In this document: piece after piece, positions 1 to 12,118 of the stretch | Layout: the number at the start of each line of letters is the position of its first letter | How positions within the stretch are numbered: the first letter of the stretch is position 1 | NCBI GenBank assembly: GCA_032622095.1 | Contig: CP136061.1 | Coordinates: 58,855,301 to 58,919,300, forward strand | From: Siphonodentalium dalli | Lineage: Eukaryota; Mollusca; Scaphopoda; Gadilida; Siphonodentaliidae | Reading direction: 5' to 3' | DNA length: 64,000 nucleotides | Notes under the pieces: model-generated | Database searches by the model: none | Seen by the model: only the letters and a program-made list of their open reading frames with translations | What the model was told of the DNA's origin: nothing | Translations under genes and position numbers: made by a program

Positions 1-967
1 ACCCATAGGTAACACATGTGCTGTGGACCCTAGTATATCTACCCCATATGGCAATGCATGGATACCTCATCAGGTATTGTAAAATTGAGTGGTATACTCT
101 TTAGGGAACTGAATGTTTGAGTCACAGTTTGACCCAAGCTGATTTAACTCTGAATATCTATCCTTGGGCACTTGCCCCCCCCCCATTTCCCCTCCTGTAT
201 GAGGGCAGGGAGGGGGTACTGCATCTGCTTGCCATCCCCTGCTCTGGCATCCCTAGACATACCCCTCCCCATGGCCACCAGTTCATACAAACCACTAAAT
301 CTATTACACTTGACAGATGCATTTAAAAGAATTTGTATAATTATGCTGTTGAGCAGGGCCAGCTGCTGATTTTAGTAATGAGTAGCAGATTGTTTCTTTG
401 GTTGTGCTCCACATGTGTGTTCTGTCTCAGAGGTCCTGTGTCAGACAGGCCATTTATTCCTGACATTTTGTCATACCTAATAATTTTCACAGTTTCATAT
501 TAATTTGTAATGTTTCTGGAAAGGTCTGCTTTCTTCTAACAATGGTTATCCTTGTGTGAATATGGTGATTTTTTTTTGGTGGGGATGCATCAACGGATGC
601 GGGAGGAAATTATAAGGGAGAATAAAACTGAGACTGGGATCTGATTGGTCAATAGTCTAAATTGTCTGCTTTTTACTTTATAAAAATCTGAATAAATAAA
701 AAAAATACAGCCTCTCCTCTATAAATTCATACGGGTTACAATAGCCATTAAATCAGCACAGAAAATAATCATTTTAAGGGAAGTTTAAATTTTGTGGTAT
801 TCGTTATGGTATGCAAAATTGCATTATTATTGTTATTAATGCAGTTCTGGCCATAGTTTCGCAAACACAAGATTTAAAGGCAGATTCCAAATGATAATAG
901 GGCCCAACTGTCAATCTTTCAGATTAAAAAAAATATCAGGACCTAGCATTATACTGAAAACAATATA
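1..967. other. Intron or upstream sequence, nothing recognised
   Basis: AT-rich sequence, presumably inside the intron that precedes the first arginine kinase exon in the window. It has a short C run near 175 and a T run near 569. I see no exon matching the missing parts of domain 1, no repeat family, and only short chance reading frames. Confidence 0.5.
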
Positions 968-1072
968 CAGTAATGTCCTAAATAATCACTACTTAACCAC
1001 AGCAGAATTATGGGTAATTTTTAACCCATAATTCTGCTGTGGTTAAGGAGTCGATTAATTAGGGCATTACTG
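968..1072. mobile_element. Pogo-like palindromic MITE, short form (copy 1)
   Basis: A 105 bp foldback starting CAGTAATGTCCTAAATAATC and ending GGGCATTACTG, flanked by TA on both sides. The middle of the usual ~215 bp palindrome is missing, so the arms meet at 'GGGTAATTTTTAACCC'. TA flanks and CAGT ends fit the Tc1/mariner-pogo group. Confidence 0.8.
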
Positions 1073-1615
1073 TAGCATCCCAGCCTAAAGGTTATTAAAA
1101 TGTAAATTCCAATAATTTACTATGAGGCAATCTCCAGTTTAAAGTCAGCCCAGACAGTTATAAAAACCATCAATTCTCAACAGAAAACATGACACTTCCA
1201 ATAAATTTCTCACCAAACAAATTAATGTAGAGGACTGAAGTCTGGTTGAATTAGGGGTTTTCTCTTAAAAAAACAAATCTATCTCATTCACCAGTCTGTT
1301 GGAATTCTATAACAAAACATCTAGTTTACAGCTTTACATGCATAACTTTGTTGGCATTCTTACATGATTGAAATCCTATACAACTAATATCTAACAGTGG
1401 ATTTCACTAGAGCCCATGTATTTATTTTCTAGCTATGTGAAGCTCTGTGGATACGTTTTCAGACTTTGAAGAATATTGGTGCCAATTTTATGTCTGATGA
1501 ATTTTTTTTTCATGAATTTTTATCACCTTCTGCATGGCTGGATGCCACTTAAATAACAGCAATCAAGCTCTATGGCACTCAGGGCCAGAACAGTTACCTC
1601 CAAAACTAATTGGTA

Positions 1616-2405
1616 AATGAGAGACAGGCAGGCTGGGGCATGGTCATGGTCCTTAAAGACATATTATGTACTTGTTGGGGTGCATGAAACTGATAAGTTA
1701 GTATTCAGGCACTATGCCAATTGGAGGAATGCAACATTCTACTAACACCATTGAAAATCTGAAGCAAATCGACCACACCACTCCATAGAAAACATCATCT
1801 GAACTATGCTCAATTATAAATATTTACTATGTGATTGCTGATAAACTAATGAAAACGATTTCACCATCCAGAGTCACTGCATTTAATTAATAAATAAGAA
1901 TGACGGTGTGTGTTGTCAATTTAGATATAATATTTGTAAAAATAACTACTTTGAACAAGATTATTCTCTATTTCTATTTAATCACCCTACTGGAGTGTTT
2001 CACATCACTTTAAGTGATGTGAAACACTCTGGTGGGGTGATCAAATAGAAATGGAGAATAATCTTGTTCAAAGTAGTAATTTTTACAAATATTCTATCCA
2101 AATTGACAACACACACTGTCATTCTTATATATAAATTAAATGCAGCGACTATCGATGGCAAAATGGGTTTCGTTAGTTTATCGCCGATAGATGCGTCCCC
2201 AATCGTGTAGTAAATATTTACAATTGAGCATAGTTCAGACGATGTTTTCTATGGAGTGGTGTGGTCGATTTGCTTGAGATTTCGGCGATGTTGGTAGAAT
2301 GCTAAATTCCTCCAGTTGGCATAGCACCTGAGCACTAACTTAACAGTTTCACGCACCCGAACAAGTACATAATATGTCTTTAATAGTTTGGGAATGTCTC
2401 TCATA
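1616..2405. mobile_element. Large foldback element, ~790 bp
   Basis: Two arms of about 390 bp are imperfect reverse complements, meeting at the palindrome near 2013 (CACATCACTTTAAGTGATGTG). The outer ends read AAATGAGAGACA and TGTCTCTCAT. The right arm has drifted most around 2140-2200. There is no coding sequence, so this is a non-autonomous foldback element. Confidence 0.75.
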
Positions 2406-2781
2406 ATTATACCTGGGATGCAGCTGGAGGGTCTCCCTTGAACCAAACCAAATCACGACTAGAGGAAATTTCATTCGTAGGCCTACCCCTCCTGGATTAA
2501 ATTTTCTATTTTCCGACTGATATCACAAGCTTTCCAACTGCTGGAAATTTCCAATCTAACAATCATTTGGTTGTAAATTTTCCAGATGATGGTTTTTTCA
2601 GTCCAAACTCACGGAAATCAGGAAAATATCTTCCTTTTGGTCTTAAAGCAATACACTTCATACTATTATAAATACTGATCAGAAAATCAAACTATGAGAA
2701 ATATTTAAAGTATTAAACTTCTATTTGGTATGAGAATTCCAACTTGCTATGACCAAAGTTGGTAGATGACCCCCCTCCACC

Positions 2782-3227
2782 AAGCCTGAGTTTAGTGTGC
2801 CTGTCATTTGCAGAATGAGGTCCCCAGAAGGTGAATTTAGTGATGCTATCCTGAATAGCAGGCTAGCATCACCAAATTCACCCTCTGGGGACCTCATTCT
2901 GCATGGCCTCATCTGCTATGGGAGACATAGACTCAGATTGAAGTTCCCAAATGGTGAATATTGTGATGTACACCCTTCGGGAACCTCGATAATGCAATAT
3001 GTCGTCTGCCAATTTGGGGATATAGAGAAACTAAACTAAAAAAGAGCTTGAATCTACTAGTACATGTATGTGAAGACGTTTAATAGAAATTTTATAATAA
3101 AGAAACTTTTCAGAGAAGATGAGGTCTAAGCAGAATGAGGTCTAAGCAGAATGAGGGTGAATTTGCTCACTAAATTCACCCTCTGGGGACCTCATTGCAA
3201 ATGACAGACAATCTATAATGAGGCTTG
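2782..3227. mobile_element. GAGGTCCCC double-hairpin MITE (copy 1)
   Basis: Ends are CAAGCCTGAGTTTAGTGTG and a decayed inverse ending AGGCTTG. It contains the family hairpin, GAATGAGGTCCCCAGAAGG facing its complement, near both ends. The second hairpin is damaged around 3121-3195. Short reading frames here come from the hairpin arms. Confidence 0.8.
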
Positions 3228-3636
3228 CCCCCCCCCCCCCACTCCATGTTGCCACATCCCTGAATTGATGTAAGGAATTTAGTTGTTTACTTAAATGCCC
3301 TTGAGAATGAAGTCATGCACCAATTTACTTTAAACATTTTGTTGTTGACTTGAATGCACTTGGGAACAAAGTGGACTTAGTATTTATGTAAGGAATATGC
3401 TTGTTGACTTTGATTCCCATGAGAGTTACTTAACCCTATTTTTGTCCCAAGGAGAAGTGACATCTCCCTGATATTTCAGCATGTATATGTCCAAACAGCG
3501 TAATTAAATTGTTTTTCTGGTTATAATGGTGTACTGACTCATTATAATGGTTTTATATTATTGTGCTCTTGTATTGCATAATAATAATAATAATTGAATC
3601 ATAGAAGGGTGATGTTTGGATGAACATCAGCCTTTA

Positions 3637-4005
3637 TGACTTCTCCCTAAATAGCATCCCACTTCTCCCTAATAATAGTCCACTTCTCCCTAATAATAGT
3701 CCACTTCTCCCCAAATAACATTCCACTTCTCCCTAATAATAGTCCACTTCTCCCTAAATAACATTCCACTTCTCCCTAATAATAGTCCACTTCTCCCTAA
3801 TAATAGTCCACTTCTCCCTAATAATAGTCTACTTCTCCCCAAATAACATCCCACTTCTCCCTAATAATAGTCAACTTCTCCCCAAATAACATCCCACTTC
3901 TCCCTAATAATAGTCTACTTCTCCCCAAATAACATCCCACTTCTCCCTAATAATAGTCTACTTCTCCCCAAATAACATTCCACTTCTCCCTAATAATCAA
4001 ATATG
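3637..4005. repeat. Minisatellite, ~21-22 bp unit
   Basis: About 17 head-to-tail copies of ACTTCTCCCTAATAATAGTC, alternating with the variant ACTTCTCCCCAAATAACATC. Unique spacers are absent and the repeats are irregular in length, so it is a minisatellite and not a CRISPR array. Confidence 0.9.
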
Positions 4006-4103
4006 TAGAAGTGACTTCTCTGTGGGCTGCTCCCTGGTTTCCCCTTATGCAGTACAATGACAGATTATGTATCGCGCAGCATTGTAGAATAAATGGATAT
4101 TGA

Positions 4104-4540
4104 CAAGCCTTAAAATAGTGTGTCTGTCATTTGCAGAATGAGGTCCCCAGAGGGTGAATTTAGTTATGCTACCCCACACATCAGGCTAGCATCACTAAAT
4201 TCATGCTCTGAGGACCTCATTCTGCTTAGGCCTCATCTTCTGGGAAGTATCTATAGTCTCAAATTAACATTGTTTTTAGTGATTTTTCTCCAATAAATTT
4301 CTCTTTCCTATAATTTGCAGAAGATAAAATGCATAATGGATGTGACTAATGTGTGAACACCAACTTTAACTGGGGAACTTTAATCTGATCCTTGGTCTCC
4401 CATAGCAGTTGAGGCCTCATCAGAATGAGGTTCCCAGAGGGTGAATTTGGTGATGCAAGCCTGCCAGGCGGGATAGTGCACTAAATTCACCCTCTGGGTA
4501 CCTCATTCTGTGAATGACAGACACACTATTTCAAGGATTG
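4104..4540. mobile_element. GAGGTCCCC double-hairpin MITE (copy 2)
   Basis: Second subfamily: the ends read AAGCCTTAAAATAGTGTGTC and its inverse. Each end carries a full hairpin of the GAGGTCCCCAGAGGGTGAAT type, with about 200 bp of unrelated AT-rich filler between them. Immediately after it, 4561-4632 holds three copies of a 27 bp unit (GATATCTTCCTGAATGGGAG). Confidence 0.8.
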
Positions 4541-4691
4541 GATATCCGGAAGATAGAAACACGGATATAGATATCTTCCTGACTGGGAGGTAATAGATAT
4601 CTTCCTGAATGGGAGGTAATAGATATCTTCCTGGCAACAATAACAGCAACAACAATAACATTAGGTGAAACCCGAGAATTCAACTAGGATT

Positions 4692-4960
4692 ATTAACCCT
4701 TTGTATGCTAAATAAATACTCATTGATGAGTAGTTCCCCCAGGAAATGTTCAGATAATAAGTTCAACAAACGACCATGGAACTTATTATCTGAACATTTC
4801 TCACCAATGATTATGAATTCTTCTGCACTTTAAAAATCTATTTTTCTGTCTGCCATTTGCTTTTATATCATGAACACTCCTCCAAATTAATAATAGACCA
4901 TTCCAATACTCACTGTCAGACCTGTGTGAGAGAATCCATTTAGTATAGAAAGGGTTTAAG
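4692..4960. mobile_element. TTAA-flanked piggyBac-like MITE
   Basis: TTAACCCTTTGTATGCTAAA at the left faces TTTAGTATAGAAAGGGTTTAA at the right. TTAA flanks and CCCTTT ends are the signature of piggyBac-type elements. It belongs to the same family as the element at 38884-39112, in the opposite orientation. Confidence 0.7.
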
Positions 4961-5009
4961 CACCTTAAAATCAAATTTAATAATTTAATATAACTTTAAT
5001 TTATGGCAC

Positions 5010-5050
5010 TAGTCACCTTCTGGGGACCTCATTCTGCAAATGTCCAGGAC
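5010..5050. repeat. GAGGTCCCC hairpin fragment beside an exon
   Basis: A roughly 35 bp piece, TTCTGGGGACCTCATTCTGC, is one arm end of the double-hairpin MITE family. It stops about 30 bp short of the arginine kinase exon at 5080. The rest of the element is gone. Confidence 0.6.
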
Positions 5051-5079
5051 CATACTGCAATTGCAACTTGTTTTTTCAG

Positions 5080-5260
5080 CTTGTATCATCCTTGGGAGAG
5101 AAGTTGGAGTATGCGAGAGATGACCGACTGGGATTTTTAACCTTCTGTCCATCTAACCTCGGCACAACGCTAAGAGCTAGTGTGCACATAAAGGTTCCAC
5201 TTCTAGCTGCACAGAAAAACTTCAAGGAAATCTGCGACAAACTGAACTTGCAAGCCCGAG
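5080..5260 (+). CDS. Arginine kinase domain 1, reactive-cysteine exon
   Basis: This 181 nt exon follows a TTTTTTCAG acceptor and ends before a GTAAGG donor (start phase 0, one base left over). It encodes about 60 residues, from [19 protein letters not shown] to DKLNLQAR. It holds the family's active-site motif [18 protein letters not shown], with the reactive cysteine of guanidino kinases kept, so domain 1 looks catalytically competent in this part. It aligns closely with the domain 2 exon at 32278-32461 but is one codon shorter. A fragment of the GAGGTCCCC hairpin repeat lies just 30 bp upstream. The preceding domain 1 exons are outside the window. Confidence 0.92.
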
Positions 5261-5479
5261 GTAAGGTAGTCTAGAACAAACTGAACTGCTATACTGTGGT
5301 GCACGGTGGAAGCAACCAAGCTAGGACAAACTTAAGGGGGCATAATTCCCAGAAAAGGAAAGTGATAAATCATAAGTGACGAGAATAAAAAGATTTTCCA
5401 TTCAAACACTGGTTACACTGGCAAACATCATTTTTATATGCCAGTTTTAAAAACGGGAGTATTAATATGATAATTTTGG

Positions 5480-5860
5480 TAGACCTCTGTCCCTTTATAT
5501 TTCGTTTTCCAGATGATAACTTTAATTCTACTGAACTAAATGGAATGAAATTTGATATGAAGGTTCACTACCACAAAATAAAGGTCAAGTTAGATTTTGG
5601 GGTCTGGCCGCCCATTTTTGCCAGAGTTACGGCCCTTTGTTGAAATTTGGGCTCAATTTTCTTTTCCGAATGATAACTTTAGTTAACTAATGTTAATTTC
5701 TGAATGAACTAATATTTGGTATGCAGTTTTACAACCATAAAATGCAGATGAAGTTCGATTTTTGATTCCGTTAGCCCATTTTCCCACAGTTACAGACCTT
5801 TTTCAACCTTTTTCTTGTTTCCTCGTTGATAACTGCCTTTAGGCTAGGCTTGGATGGTTA
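5480..5860. repeat. Diverged tandem repeat, ~155-160 bp unit
   Basis: About two and a half old copies of a unit with 'gttacggccctttgttgaa' and 'gataactttaattctactga'. The style resembles the longer arrays at 14.1, 27.6, 30.8 and 46.1 kb ('gagttatggccctt', 'ataactt'). Confidence 0.5.
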
Positions 5861-5917
5861 CTACCAAACTTGGAATATATGGTGTTGAATTGGCTCAATT
5901 AAAATACAAGCTGTGCT

Positions 5918-7135
5918 CAGCGACGTGGCTAGAGGGTCTCCGTTAGGGGGGTGTCCCACCGTGGGAAATTCCAACTGCACCCCCCCCCCCCCCCCCTTGA
6001 ATCAGAATCCGACCAAAGACAAGTTTTGCATAATTCCATTTGCCCCCCCCCCTTGCACATCAGTGCTCAGGCCTAATATCCTATATATTCATAAACCATG
6101 GTTCTATATTCCTGATATGAGAACATTCAGATATTTTAACCTGAAAAATTGCATAAATCCTAACATCTAGTTGTCTAACTCCAGACAAATGCACACGGCT
6201 ATGGGCAAGTGACCAGGACACACCGGGCTGACCATGGTTGTTCGCCCCGGTGTGAGAAAATTTTCAAAACTATACAAGAAAATCTCAAATCCTAGTATCT
6301 AGACTGGACTCATCAGGTTGGAAATTCTCCAACTGATGACAGTTTGACCAAATGTAGTGAAATATTGTTTTGTTAAACTAATTAGCAGTTTTGTATTGGG
6401 CATGGGGGAGGGACATTGACACACCGGGCCGACCCGGTGTGCGAAAATTTTGAAATCTAAACAAGAAAATCTCAAAATCCTAGCACCTAGACTATCCTCA
6501 AGCCTTCCTAGAGTTGGAAATTTCAAACCTGACACCCCCACTTAGGTTGGAAAATTTCCAACTGATGACAATTCCAATGACAATGTTGACCAAATGTATG
6601 ACAATATTGTTTTCTTAAATCAACTAGCAGTTTTTGACTGGCCACGGAGGAGTGTCGGACATGACACAAGCTTTTTGGAAATTTCCAACTGTTGTGTATT
6701 TGTTAAAAACTTATTATATTAGCAACATACACAACATACACATGAATATATGGTAATCCATAGGATGCTTCTCTGCATGCCCTCTGCTTGGGTCTAGATG
6801 CTAGGATTTGTGATTTTCTTGTATAGTTTTCAAAATTTTCTCACACCGAACCGAACAACCATGGTCGCTAGATGTTAGGATTTATGCAATTTTAATGTTA
6901 AAATATGTTAATGGTCTCATACCGGGAATATAGAATCATGGTTTATGAATATATAGGATATTAGTACTGAGCACTACTGATCTCGAGGTGCAAGGGGGGG
7001 GGTGGTGCAAATGGAATTATGCAAAATTGTGTGGAGACCATTCTGATTCAAGGGGGGGGGGGTGCAGTTGGAATTTACGAAGGCGGACACACCCCCCCCC
7101 CCCCGCCCAATGGAGACCCTATAGCCACGTCCCTG
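5918..7135. mobile_element. hAT-like foldback element with G/C tracts
   Basis: The arms 5918-6175 and about 6870-7135 are reverse complements. The outer ends read CAGCGACGTGGCTAGAGGG and, on the opposite strand, CAGGGACGTGGCTATAGGG. An inner inverted pair built on 'ACACCGGGC..AACCATGG' sits near 6220 and 6850. Long C and G runs occur in the arms. Ends beginning CAGGG fit hAT-type elements, but I could not find a clear 8 bp target duplication. No transposase is present. Confidence 0.6.
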
Positions 7136-7923
7136 TCTGCTTGTTTTATCAGAACATCCGTATAGAGGTGAAATAGCTCTTTGCCAATGGATCCAGGGTG
7201 ATCTATCTCAAAATGATAAGCAAACCAAGAGGTATAACTCTAAATTTTAAATTAACTGAATGCAATCTTGAAAATTAGAGTTGCTTGCCTTAGTATAACA
7301 TGTTTGTTCCTCAGTCGATGACATTGACAATTGTTTACATAAATAAGAATAGAATAAAGCATGTGACGTCTGTTGCAAAATGTGACCTAGTTTTGTCAGT
7401 GCAGTTCAGCTGGCATGCTGAAAGGAAAGAAACATGTCTGCCTGGTTATAATGGTGATATATTTATTGCTGTATATAATAATCATTCTTTACAATGTGAG
7501 GTTAGCATTGTGGGATGAGAATTACAGAAAAATCCAGAGAAATGGTGAATATTATTGTTTTGTGTTATGTTCACACGTGGCCATATGCATTGTATCGCCT
7601 GTGAGTATCATTATGAGAGACTTTTGTTGTATTTATCTAAAAGCTTGATACCTGTACCTGGTATGTAAAAATAGATTTGATATTGCACTAATTGGTGTTT
7701 ACTAGTATGCGTTTTGTCTTTTCACAAGAGTGAGTCTATACAACCATGAATTACTATATGTTTGGTTTGCTATCTATAGACTAAAGTGTATGTTTGATTT
7801 TCTGATTGGCTGACACAGCAAATCTGTGATGTTGATTGGCTAAAATTATCATGTTTTGTCATTTTTGGAAAAAAACAGTTCTAACAATTTCTGACAGTCG
7901 GGATGAATCTCACCCTTTTTTGT

Positions 7924-8140
7924 TTAACCCTTTGAGTACAGGTCGATTTTTGTATCAACCCATATACCCTGTGCCAATGCATTTTCTTATATATCATATG
8001 CGAGTCGACCATAGGTCGCCTCGCATATATAAGAGAATGCATTGGCTTAACATTTTTTTTTTTTTTTTTTTTTTTACAATTTTAATAATTTATTCTTATA
8101 TTCTTTAACAGACTTATTTTGTAGGCACTCAAAGGGTTAA
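7924..8140. mobile_element. TTAA-flanked MITE with GCATTCTCTTATATA hairpin
   Basis: TTAACCCTTTGAGTACAGG at the left and CACTCAAAGGGTTAA at the right are inverted ends with intact TTAA. The body contains the hairpin cassette TGCCAATGCATTTTCTTATA with its complement, followed by a long T run. It is close kin of the copy at 31951-32172. Confidence 0.85.
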
Positions 8141-8791
8141 TGTATTAATGAGGAGGGCAGATGGAATGTCTATAGTTTTGTCAAAATTGTCACTGTCATG
8201 TTGTCATTAGCAGTGAGCACTGTTGTTTTGGGTACCACTTTTTAACTGTTAAGGGGTTCTATGCATGCCTGATCTAATCATCTGTCAGGAGGTGGAAAGT
8301 TTAGTTGGATCGACACAGCAAACTACTTTAATAGTTGTTAAGCTAGTGCACCACCTGAATGAATCTATGATATCTGAAGACCTCACCAAGCATATTATAT
8401 AACAATACAAATAGAGAGCAAAACACTTCAAGTTCAAGACTTGTTGACCTGATATGAGCATACTTTTTGAAGATAACATGCAACATTTGAATGAGCTGAT
8501 CTTTATTCTATGAGGCTAAAAAAGTTAAAAATATCTTTGTTTCCCCTGAACCTGCCTTATGATTTAAGAGTGCTTTTTTTCTTCATTTATACCAGAGGTC
8601 ACCAGATAGGTTTAAAGAGACATAAGGCACTCGCCGAGTCCCAGTGAATAAATGTGAAATATCATAAAAGTTAAAAGTTTGCATCAATAAGCAGAACATG
8701 GAAAAATATATAGACTTATTTTTATTTTTTATTTTGTTATTATTTTTGTTATTGATATCTCTTCAATGATTTGACATTTCATATTAAGAAT

Positions 8792-9315
8792 CAAGCCTGA
8801 GTTTAGTGTGCATGTCATTTGCAGAATTAGGTTCTGAAGGTGAATTTAGTGACGCTATCCCGCATAGCCGGCTAGCATCACTAAATTCACCCTCTGGGAC
8901 CTCATTCTGCTTAGGCCTCATCTTCTCTGGAAAGTTTCTTAATGATCATATTTCTATAGAAACTTCTTCACATACATATATTAAGCGCGAGCTACACCAG
9001 GGATAAAGCGCTATATAAATGCTATATATTATTATTATTATACATTCTATTTCTTTTTTAGTTTAGAATCTTTATATCCCCAAATTGGCAGATGAAACAT
9101 TGCATAATCGGGTTCCCAATGGGTTTCCATCACAATATTCACCATTTGGGAACTTCAATCTGAGTCTATGTTTCCCAAAACAGATGAGGCCATGCTGAAT
9201 GAGGTCCCCAGAGGGTCAATTTGGTGATGCTAGCCCACTATGCAGGATAGAGTCACTAAATTCACACTCTGGGGACCTCATTTGGCAAATGACATGCACA
9301 CTAAACTCAGGCTTG
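8792..9315. mobile_element. GAGGTCCCC double-hairpin MITE (copy 3, near full length)
   Basis: A near-complete 524 bp member with ends CAAGCCTGAGTTTAGTGTG and CACTAAACTCAGGCTTG. It has two terminal hairpins and an inner inverted pair ('GGGTTCCCAATGGG' and 'TTGGGAACTTCAATCTG') in the middle. It has no protein-coding capacity. Confidence 0.85.
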
Positions 9316-9317
9316 TT

Positions 9318-9900
9318 AAGAATGCGCCCCATTCGTGAATTTTCAAGAACTCTCAATTTCAAACTATCAATTTAAACGCCCACTTAATTTTTTAATGCCC
9401 AGATTACATTATTCCATATTATATACAATTTGTGAATTTGGAAGAGGAACCAAAAAAATATAAATTCCACCAAAATACGAAACATCTGTGGCCTAGGACT
9501 GTCCACCAAGTGATAGAGATTCATTCCAAGACTTTCCCCCCTTGTGTACCCAGAATGCATAAAAATTCAAACTAAGAGATAGAGTTATTCCCCTTCCATT
9601 GAGTAAAATAGACTTTATAGTACAATCCGGATCAAAATTAAATGCGGGACACACCTTGGTACATGTACCTCGACAAAAACAACATGTTCCCAGTTTATTT
9701 GACCGGATCAGTTAATAATACAATGTTTTGGAGCTTCCTCTTTCAAATGTTATATAACATGGAATATGTTGTATATAATGTGATCTGGTGATTAAAAAAT
9801 TAAGTGGGCCTTTAAAGGTAAAAATCACTATCTTTTATAACCAATGTATGCTATAGTACTATAACAACATGAAAATTCATGAATGGGGTGCCTCCTTAAA
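9318..9900. mobile_element. Foldback element ending CACCCCATTCATGAATTTTC
   Basis: The left end (GCGCCCCATTCGTGAATTTTC) and right end (GAAAATTCATGAATGGGGTG) are inverted repeats. An inner pair, GCCCACTTAATTTTTTAAT and its complement, lies at about 9388 and 9792. It directly abuts the MITE ending at 9315. Confidence 0.65.
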
Positions 9901-10045
9901 GCCTTTGTTATTCAAACTTTACTCTTACAGTGCCCGCCATTTTACAACAAATAGTTGAGCAAATTCTGATGTAGTTGTACATTACAAAAGGTCAGAACAA
10001 TGAAAAATATACCAGAAAACACAGATTTTGAGAAGCACAGATTTT

Positions 10046-10615
10046 AAGGGCACTGTACTGGGATTTGTTTAGCCTGGAGTAATAAAAAGAACTTTACAAA
10101 TATGCCAAGTGTGAGTACCAATGGAAATGGTCATCACGCTGGAATAAAACATGTTAGTCAACCCAAATCTGACAACTTTCTACGACAAAAAATATTTTAC
10201 AGATGGCAGCAAAACCAGAATGCAATGATGACAGAACACGAGCTTGTCATAGAGATATTCTCGTACAATTTTCAAATGTATCAAATAAAATGTCACATTA
10301 TATGCATGCTTGTCCCAAAAATTTATAAGTTTTATTCTATAGTCAGTGGGTGTCGGAAATCGACGCCCCTCTCGACTTACAATCCACATCCTTTAACTAA
10401 TTGTGGTTATGTCGCTTATACTGAAATTGACTCCAGCCATAAACTAATTTATATTAAATAATTAAACTTTATTTTTATGATGGCCTGTAACCGGAATGTT
10501 TTCAGCAGACATCTTCGACTCAACATTAATAATTTTAAATATATTATTGATACCAGATCGTTGGTTACTACAATGAATGTATTGAAATTAGCGTACAGTC
10601 TCCCTTTAAACTAAA
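10046..10615. mobile_element. MITE with AAGGGCACTGTAC-type ends (copy 1)
   Basis: Left end AAGGGCACTGTACTGGG, right end GCGTACAGTCTCCCTTT. The right 190 bp, from 'GACTCCAGCCATAAACTAAT' on, closely match 49500-49676 in the second copy. The reading frames inside have no match and are probably chance. Confidence 0.6.
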
Positions 10616-10858
10616 GCTTACGATTTGGTGATGTTTGTTGATATAATGAATTTCACTGTAACAGTAATGTTTACATAACAGTAGTTTCAACATGCAAAAT
10701 TTCTCAATAATAAAAATAAGAACAAAGTCTATCTATTTCTCATTGTTTTTCTTTGTGAAGATGGTTTTAGAAATTTTGTTTTTTCACATTTACCCACTGT
10801 GAGAGCCTTATGTCCCTTCAAGTAATAACTGCAATTGAATAACTTGAGCTGTCCTGTA

Positions 10859-11110
10859 CAAGCCTTGAAATAGTGTGTCTGTCATTTGCAGAATGAGGTC
10901 CCCAGAGGGTGAATTTAGTGATGCTACCCCGCATAGTGGGCTAGCATCACCAAATTCACCCTCTGGGAACCTCATTCTGCTGAGGTGTAAGCAGATTGAG
11001 GTCCCCAGAGGGTGAATTTGGTGATGCTAGCCCGCTATGCGGTAGCATCACTAAATTCACCCTCTGGGGACCTCATTCTGCAAATGACAGACACACTATT
11101 TCAAGACTTG
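10859..11110. mobile_element. GAGGTCCCC double-hairpin MITE (copy 4, compact)
   Basis: A compact 250 bp member: two hairpins almost back to back, without the central filler. Ends are CAAGCCTTGAAATAGTGTG and the inverse at 11110. The arms are nearly perfect (GAATGAGGTCCCCAGAGGG), so this copy looks young. Confidence 0.85.
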
Positions 11111-11158
11111 GTCCTGCAAGGTAAAATAAAACTTTTGTCCATCTTCGACTTTAGGTAT

Positions 11159-11424
11159 TGTCCCTTCCATGAAATTTATCCTGAAATTTTGCAAAAACCC
11201 TGTGCCAATACATTCTCTTATATATGCGAGTCCCCCATACTAGTAGGGAGCCTCGCATATGTAAGAGAATACATTGGGCCTAACAGTATTTACCTTGACT
11301 TTGTAAGCAAGTGTATTCTCTTATATATGTGAGGTTCCCTAAAGTACACTCGCATATATAAGAGAATGCACTGGTATAGTATGTTTATTGGTGCAACAGC
11401 ACAGTTCCCACCATGAAAGGGCTA
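11159..11424. mobile_element. TTAA-type MITE, two GCATTCTCTTATATA hairpins
   Basis: Starts CCCTTCCATGAAATTTATCC and ends ACCATGAAAGGGCTAA. It contains two hairpin cassettes, 'CCAATACATTCTCTTATATA' and 'AGTGTATTCTCTTATATATG', each with its complement. The TTAA ends are mutated. Confidence 0.75.
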
Positions 11425-11651
11425 ACCATGCAAGAACTTTGCCCATAGATTTAAAATATTATTTTATGTGTATCTTCGTGACCAGAAATTAAAACAAATA
11501 TTTCTCTGAAAGGCTAATAACATTTTGGGTAGGGAGGATTTTTTGTGGGTAGGTTAGGTCAGTAGAAAAACACTGTTTTCATTATAGCCTGAGATTGCAT
11601 ACTCAATTTACTCTTAAAAAATGAGTAAGTTGAATTCTCCAGATAATATGC

Positions 11652-11911
11652 CCAAGCCTCTGGGGACCTCATTCTGCTTACACCTCAGCAGAATGAGGTC
11701 CCCAGAGGGTGAATTTAGTGATGCTACCCCGCATAGCAGGCTAGCATCACCAAATTCACCCTCTGGGGACCTCATTCTGCTTACACCTCAGCATAAGAGG
11801 TTCCCAGAGGGTGAATTTGGTGATGCTAGCCCGCTATGCGGGGTAGCATCACTAAATTCACCCTCTGGGGACCTCATTCTGCAAATAACAGACACGCTAT
11901 TTCAAGGCTTG
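11652..11911. mobile_element. GAGGTCCCC double-hairpin MITE (copy 5), abuts exon
   Basis: Compact member with two near-perfect hairpins, ending TTTCAAGGCTTG at 11911. That is 22 bp before the arginine kinase exon at 11934. The exon's branch-point and pyrimidine region is therefore almost wholly squeezed into the gap between MITE and exon. Confidence 0.85.
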
Positions 11912-11933
11912 AATATGCCACTTGACATTTCAG

Positions 11934-12081
11934 GAATCCATGGTGAGCACTCCGGTGAGGGAGAGGGTGGTGTGTATGACATCTCCAACAAACGACGACT
12001 GGGGCTGACAGAAAACCAGGCTGTTACTGAAATGTACAATGGCATCAAAGAAATTATCAAACAGGAGAAAGAACTGGCATG
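11934..12081 (+). CDS. Arginine kinase domain 1, C-terminal exon
   Basis: This 148 nt exon runs from a CATTTCAG acceptor to a GTTAGT donor. It encodes [27 protein letters not shown] and a C-terminal helix ending KQEKELA, plus the first two bases of a Trp codon. The flexible HGEH loop closes over the nucleotide in this family, and KRRLGLTE is a hallmark of the C-terminal lobe. There is no stop: the donor joins it to the start of domain 2 at 13517. If the donor were skipped, the frame would run only about 11 codons to TAA at 12116-12118. A hairpin MITE ends 22 bp before the acceptor. Confidence 0.92.
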
Positions 12082-12118
12082 GTTAGTTCTCTATACAAAT
12101 GTAGCAATGATGCATTAA

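Noticed and set aside
3637-4005. Regular short repeats, possible CRISPR-like array
   Set aside because: No unique spacers and variable unit length; it is an animal minisatellite.
11621-12118. 165 aa frame covering the domain 1 end exon
   Set aside because: The first 100 residues are hairpin-MITE arms read through the splice acceptor; only 11934-12081 is kinase coding sequence.
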